Positions 31,471 through 33,160 of a stretch of DNA of 33,160 nucleotides are shown one piece after another (within the stretch, counting starts at the first letter, position 1; each line of letters starts with the position of its first letter). The stretch is from Lojkania enalia. Taxonomy: Eukaryota > Ascomycota > Dothideomycetes > Pleosporales. Position numbers and translations under genes: made by a program. The notes beneath the pieces were generated by a model. It had not been told where the DNA came from. It made no database searches and saw only the letters and a list, made by a program, of their open reading frames with translations. The stretch spans positions 46,399 to 79,558 of the forward strand of contig ML986677.1 of assembly GCA_010094045.1 (NCBI GenBank). The letters are read 5' to 3'.

Positions 31471-33160
31471 CAGTTTTACTAAATATATTCTAATATCTAT
31501 AGTATTTAGATAGTAATTAGAGATTTACTAGTACTTCGTTTTCAGCCTTATCTTCTAACTCTAGGGCTTACTTATCTTTAATCAGCTGCTCAATTTCGTA
31601 TAGAGATATAGAGAAAAACTCATTCTCTTTCCTCTTTATATTAAAGTAGAAAGTATTAGCTAAGATAAAAGTAATAATAGGAGAATAGACTTTCTTTAGA
31701 TTGGGTTCGGACTTTATTTTATACGGGTGTATAGGAGCTTTAAGCTTATTTAGACTATAAGTTATAGAAGACTAATATAATTTTAGTAGTCTTAATAGAC
31801 CTTTAATATAATAGATAGTTAGACTATAGGACTATTAATACTAGTTCTTTTCTTATAGAGCATCATGTTGCCGGATATCTAGCTCTACCTTCTTATTATA
31901 TACTAGCTAAGTTAATTATATAAAAAGAGGAGGTAAAAGATTATAAGTAGTAGGATACTTAGAAGGCTATATAATCCGATTTTTATCCGTATCTAGCTGG
32001 AGTTAAAAATAATATAACTATTTAATACTAATAATATAATCCTAAGTACTTAGATCTATAATAATAAATAGATAGTTTTAGATAGTTCTTCTATTAATTT
32101 ACAGGTATAAGTAGATATACTAATTAACTAGAGTTTAGATTTAGTCCTAAAAACCTTTAATAGTAATTTTAAAGGGTAAGTACTATATTAATATATATAG
32201 AGCTTAGGAGAGTAATCTAGTTACTATAGAATTAAAGAATAAGAAGTTTTAGGCGCCTATATTAATAAGAGCGTTTAGTTGTACACCAATACCTTTTAAA
32301 TATAGAATAGTAGAGATTTAGAAGTACTTTTCTCTAAATAAATACGATAAATCGATATTTAATAAGTTGTACTTACTTAAGCTTAGGATAGAGAGTTTTC
32401 TTAGACGTTTCTATTTCCCATCTAAAAACTATCTAGGTGGTACTTATTTACGTCTAGAAACTCTTCTTCCTTAATCTCCTCTTATTTAACCTCTATCTCT
32501 TATACTTTAAAGACTATATATTCGTTTGCGAAGTATTCTAGTTTACTATAGTTATAGTAATTTCCTAGAGTTATATACCTTTTAAATACGAGAGTCTTAT
32601 TAGATTATTAGAAAGCGATTATAGTAGAATAAGATGTTAATACTAGAGTAGATTAGGGTAGTATTAGATTGTAGGTTACTTTAGATAAACTCTTAGAAGC
32701 CTTCTAATACCAATCTAAATTTATTTTAGCTGCAACCTGTAGGCTAATAATTTATTCTAGAAGGTTAGAAACGCTCCTCCTTTCTATATTATAGGCTATT
32801 AAGTAGGTAACTATAGCGTTAAAGGAGCCTTTCTATATAAGCTTAAAGCTAAAGTTTAGTATCTTTAGGCTGGGGAGAATCTTATCCTATAGGTAGAAGA
32901 ACTACTTAGATTAGGGTACGGATCCCCTAATAGCTGTACTAATAAAGTAAGCTTTAAAAGTTGGGAACGCTTCTCCCTTATTTATCCTTAGGACCTAAAA
33001 CGCCTGTCGCGCCTCTATCTTTTTATTACCTATAATAAAATACAATTGTAGAAGTAAAATTATTTCTTTAGTATTCTTAAACTAATACTAGTCTAATTTA
33101 GCTAGGTATTTTAGCTCTAGATACTCTTTTATAATACTAGAGGTATATTTCTATACTAAT
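31471..33160 (-). pseudogene. gypsy-1 copy C protease/gag remnant
   Basis: Collinear with copy A 3-1690 and copy B 8588-10260. The gag zinc knuckle on the minus strand at about 32515-32563 reads NYYNYSKLEYFANEYI (C/H positions turned to Y). The pre-RT linker lies near 31560-31690. The protease should lie between them but its DSG motif is not clear to me. The N-terminal part of gag and the 5' LTR are beyond the right edge. Confidence 0.75.

Larger units (their letters stand above)
27062..33160 (-). mobile_element. gypsy-1 copy C (3' LTR through gag; runs off right edge)
   Basis: The reference copy for gypsy-1 in this window. On the minus strand, from right to left: gag/protease (33160-31471), RT (31400-30745), RNase H (30720-30170), integrase (29900-28800), chromodomain (28712-28545), a 1-kb 3' region, polypurine tract and 3' LTR. 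By alignment to copy A its 5' LTR should start about 0.8 kb beyond the window, giving a full length near 7.2 kb. The left target flank is ttata (27057-27061). It is moderately mutated and retains more CG and some CA/TG than copies A and B. Confidence 0.9.

Noticed and set aside
1..33160. AT-rich mitochondrial or bacterial origin
   Set aside because: Chromodomain Ty3, copia and pogo elements with RIP are nuclear fungal features. I saw no rRNA, tRNA or operon-like gene.

Overview
The window is a graveyard of nested, broken transposable elements with no intact host gene that I can find. CpA and TpG are strongly depleted and TpA is in excess (the first 60 bases contain no CA and no TG). Reading frames of transposon proteins can still be followed, but they are interrupted almost only by TAG/TAA (a few TGA) where Gln or Trp codons would be expected. 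This is the mark of repeat-induced point mutation (RIP). With chromodomain-bearing Ty3 elements, a Ty1/copia element and pogo/Fot1-type transposons, it points to an AT-rich heterochromatic block (subtelomere, centromere or other AT isochore) of a filamentous ascomycete. I cannot name the species.

Layout. (1) 1-2786: 5' half of a Ty3/gypsy element (gypsy-1 copy A, minus strand) with its 279-bp LTR, inserted into the integrase of a second Ty3/gypsy element. (2) 2787-7325: that second element (gypsy-2, minus). (3) 7326-7762: about 440 bp of unassigned AT-rich DNA. (4) 7763-26298: gypsy-1 copy B (minus), cut off in its reverse transcriptase and split by five insertions: a solo LTR (8235-8513, TSD ATAAC); a pogo element P2 (10716-14443) that itself carries pogo element P1 (10833-12686); a copia element (14825-25744, TSD ATAGA) that itself carries gypsy-3 (18595-24814, plus strand, TSD TCCTT/TTCTT); and a second solo LTR (25843-26121) inside copy B's own LTR. 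(5) 26299-27061: an orphan piece of a third pogo transposase, P3. (6) 27062-33160: gypsy-1 copy C (minus), from its 3' LTR and polypurine tract back through chromodomain, integrase, RNase H and RT into protease/gag, running off the right edge.

The reconstruction is internally consistent. All five gypsy-1 LTR copies are exactly 279 bp, including the one in three pieces (14+93+172). Both copia LTRs are 254 bp and both gypsy-3 LTRs are 303 bp. P1 is 1854 bp and P2, without P1, is about 1.86 kb. Insertions give target duplications of the expected size (5 bp for LTR elements, TA for pogo). Decay has therefore been almost entirely by transitions. None of the elements can still encode an active enzyme: catalytic Asp/Glu codons of transposase, RT, RNase H and integrase have turned into Asn/Lys by G-to-A changes.

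I found no new cellular system. The points most worth a second look are the insertion order and RIP dosage readable from the nest, P1's insertion at the centre of a 16-bp palindrome, paired AAGCGAGC motifs in the pogo TIRs, internal tandem repeats in three elements, a copia element lacking its RT, and a 1-kb GC-richer 3' region in gypsy-1.
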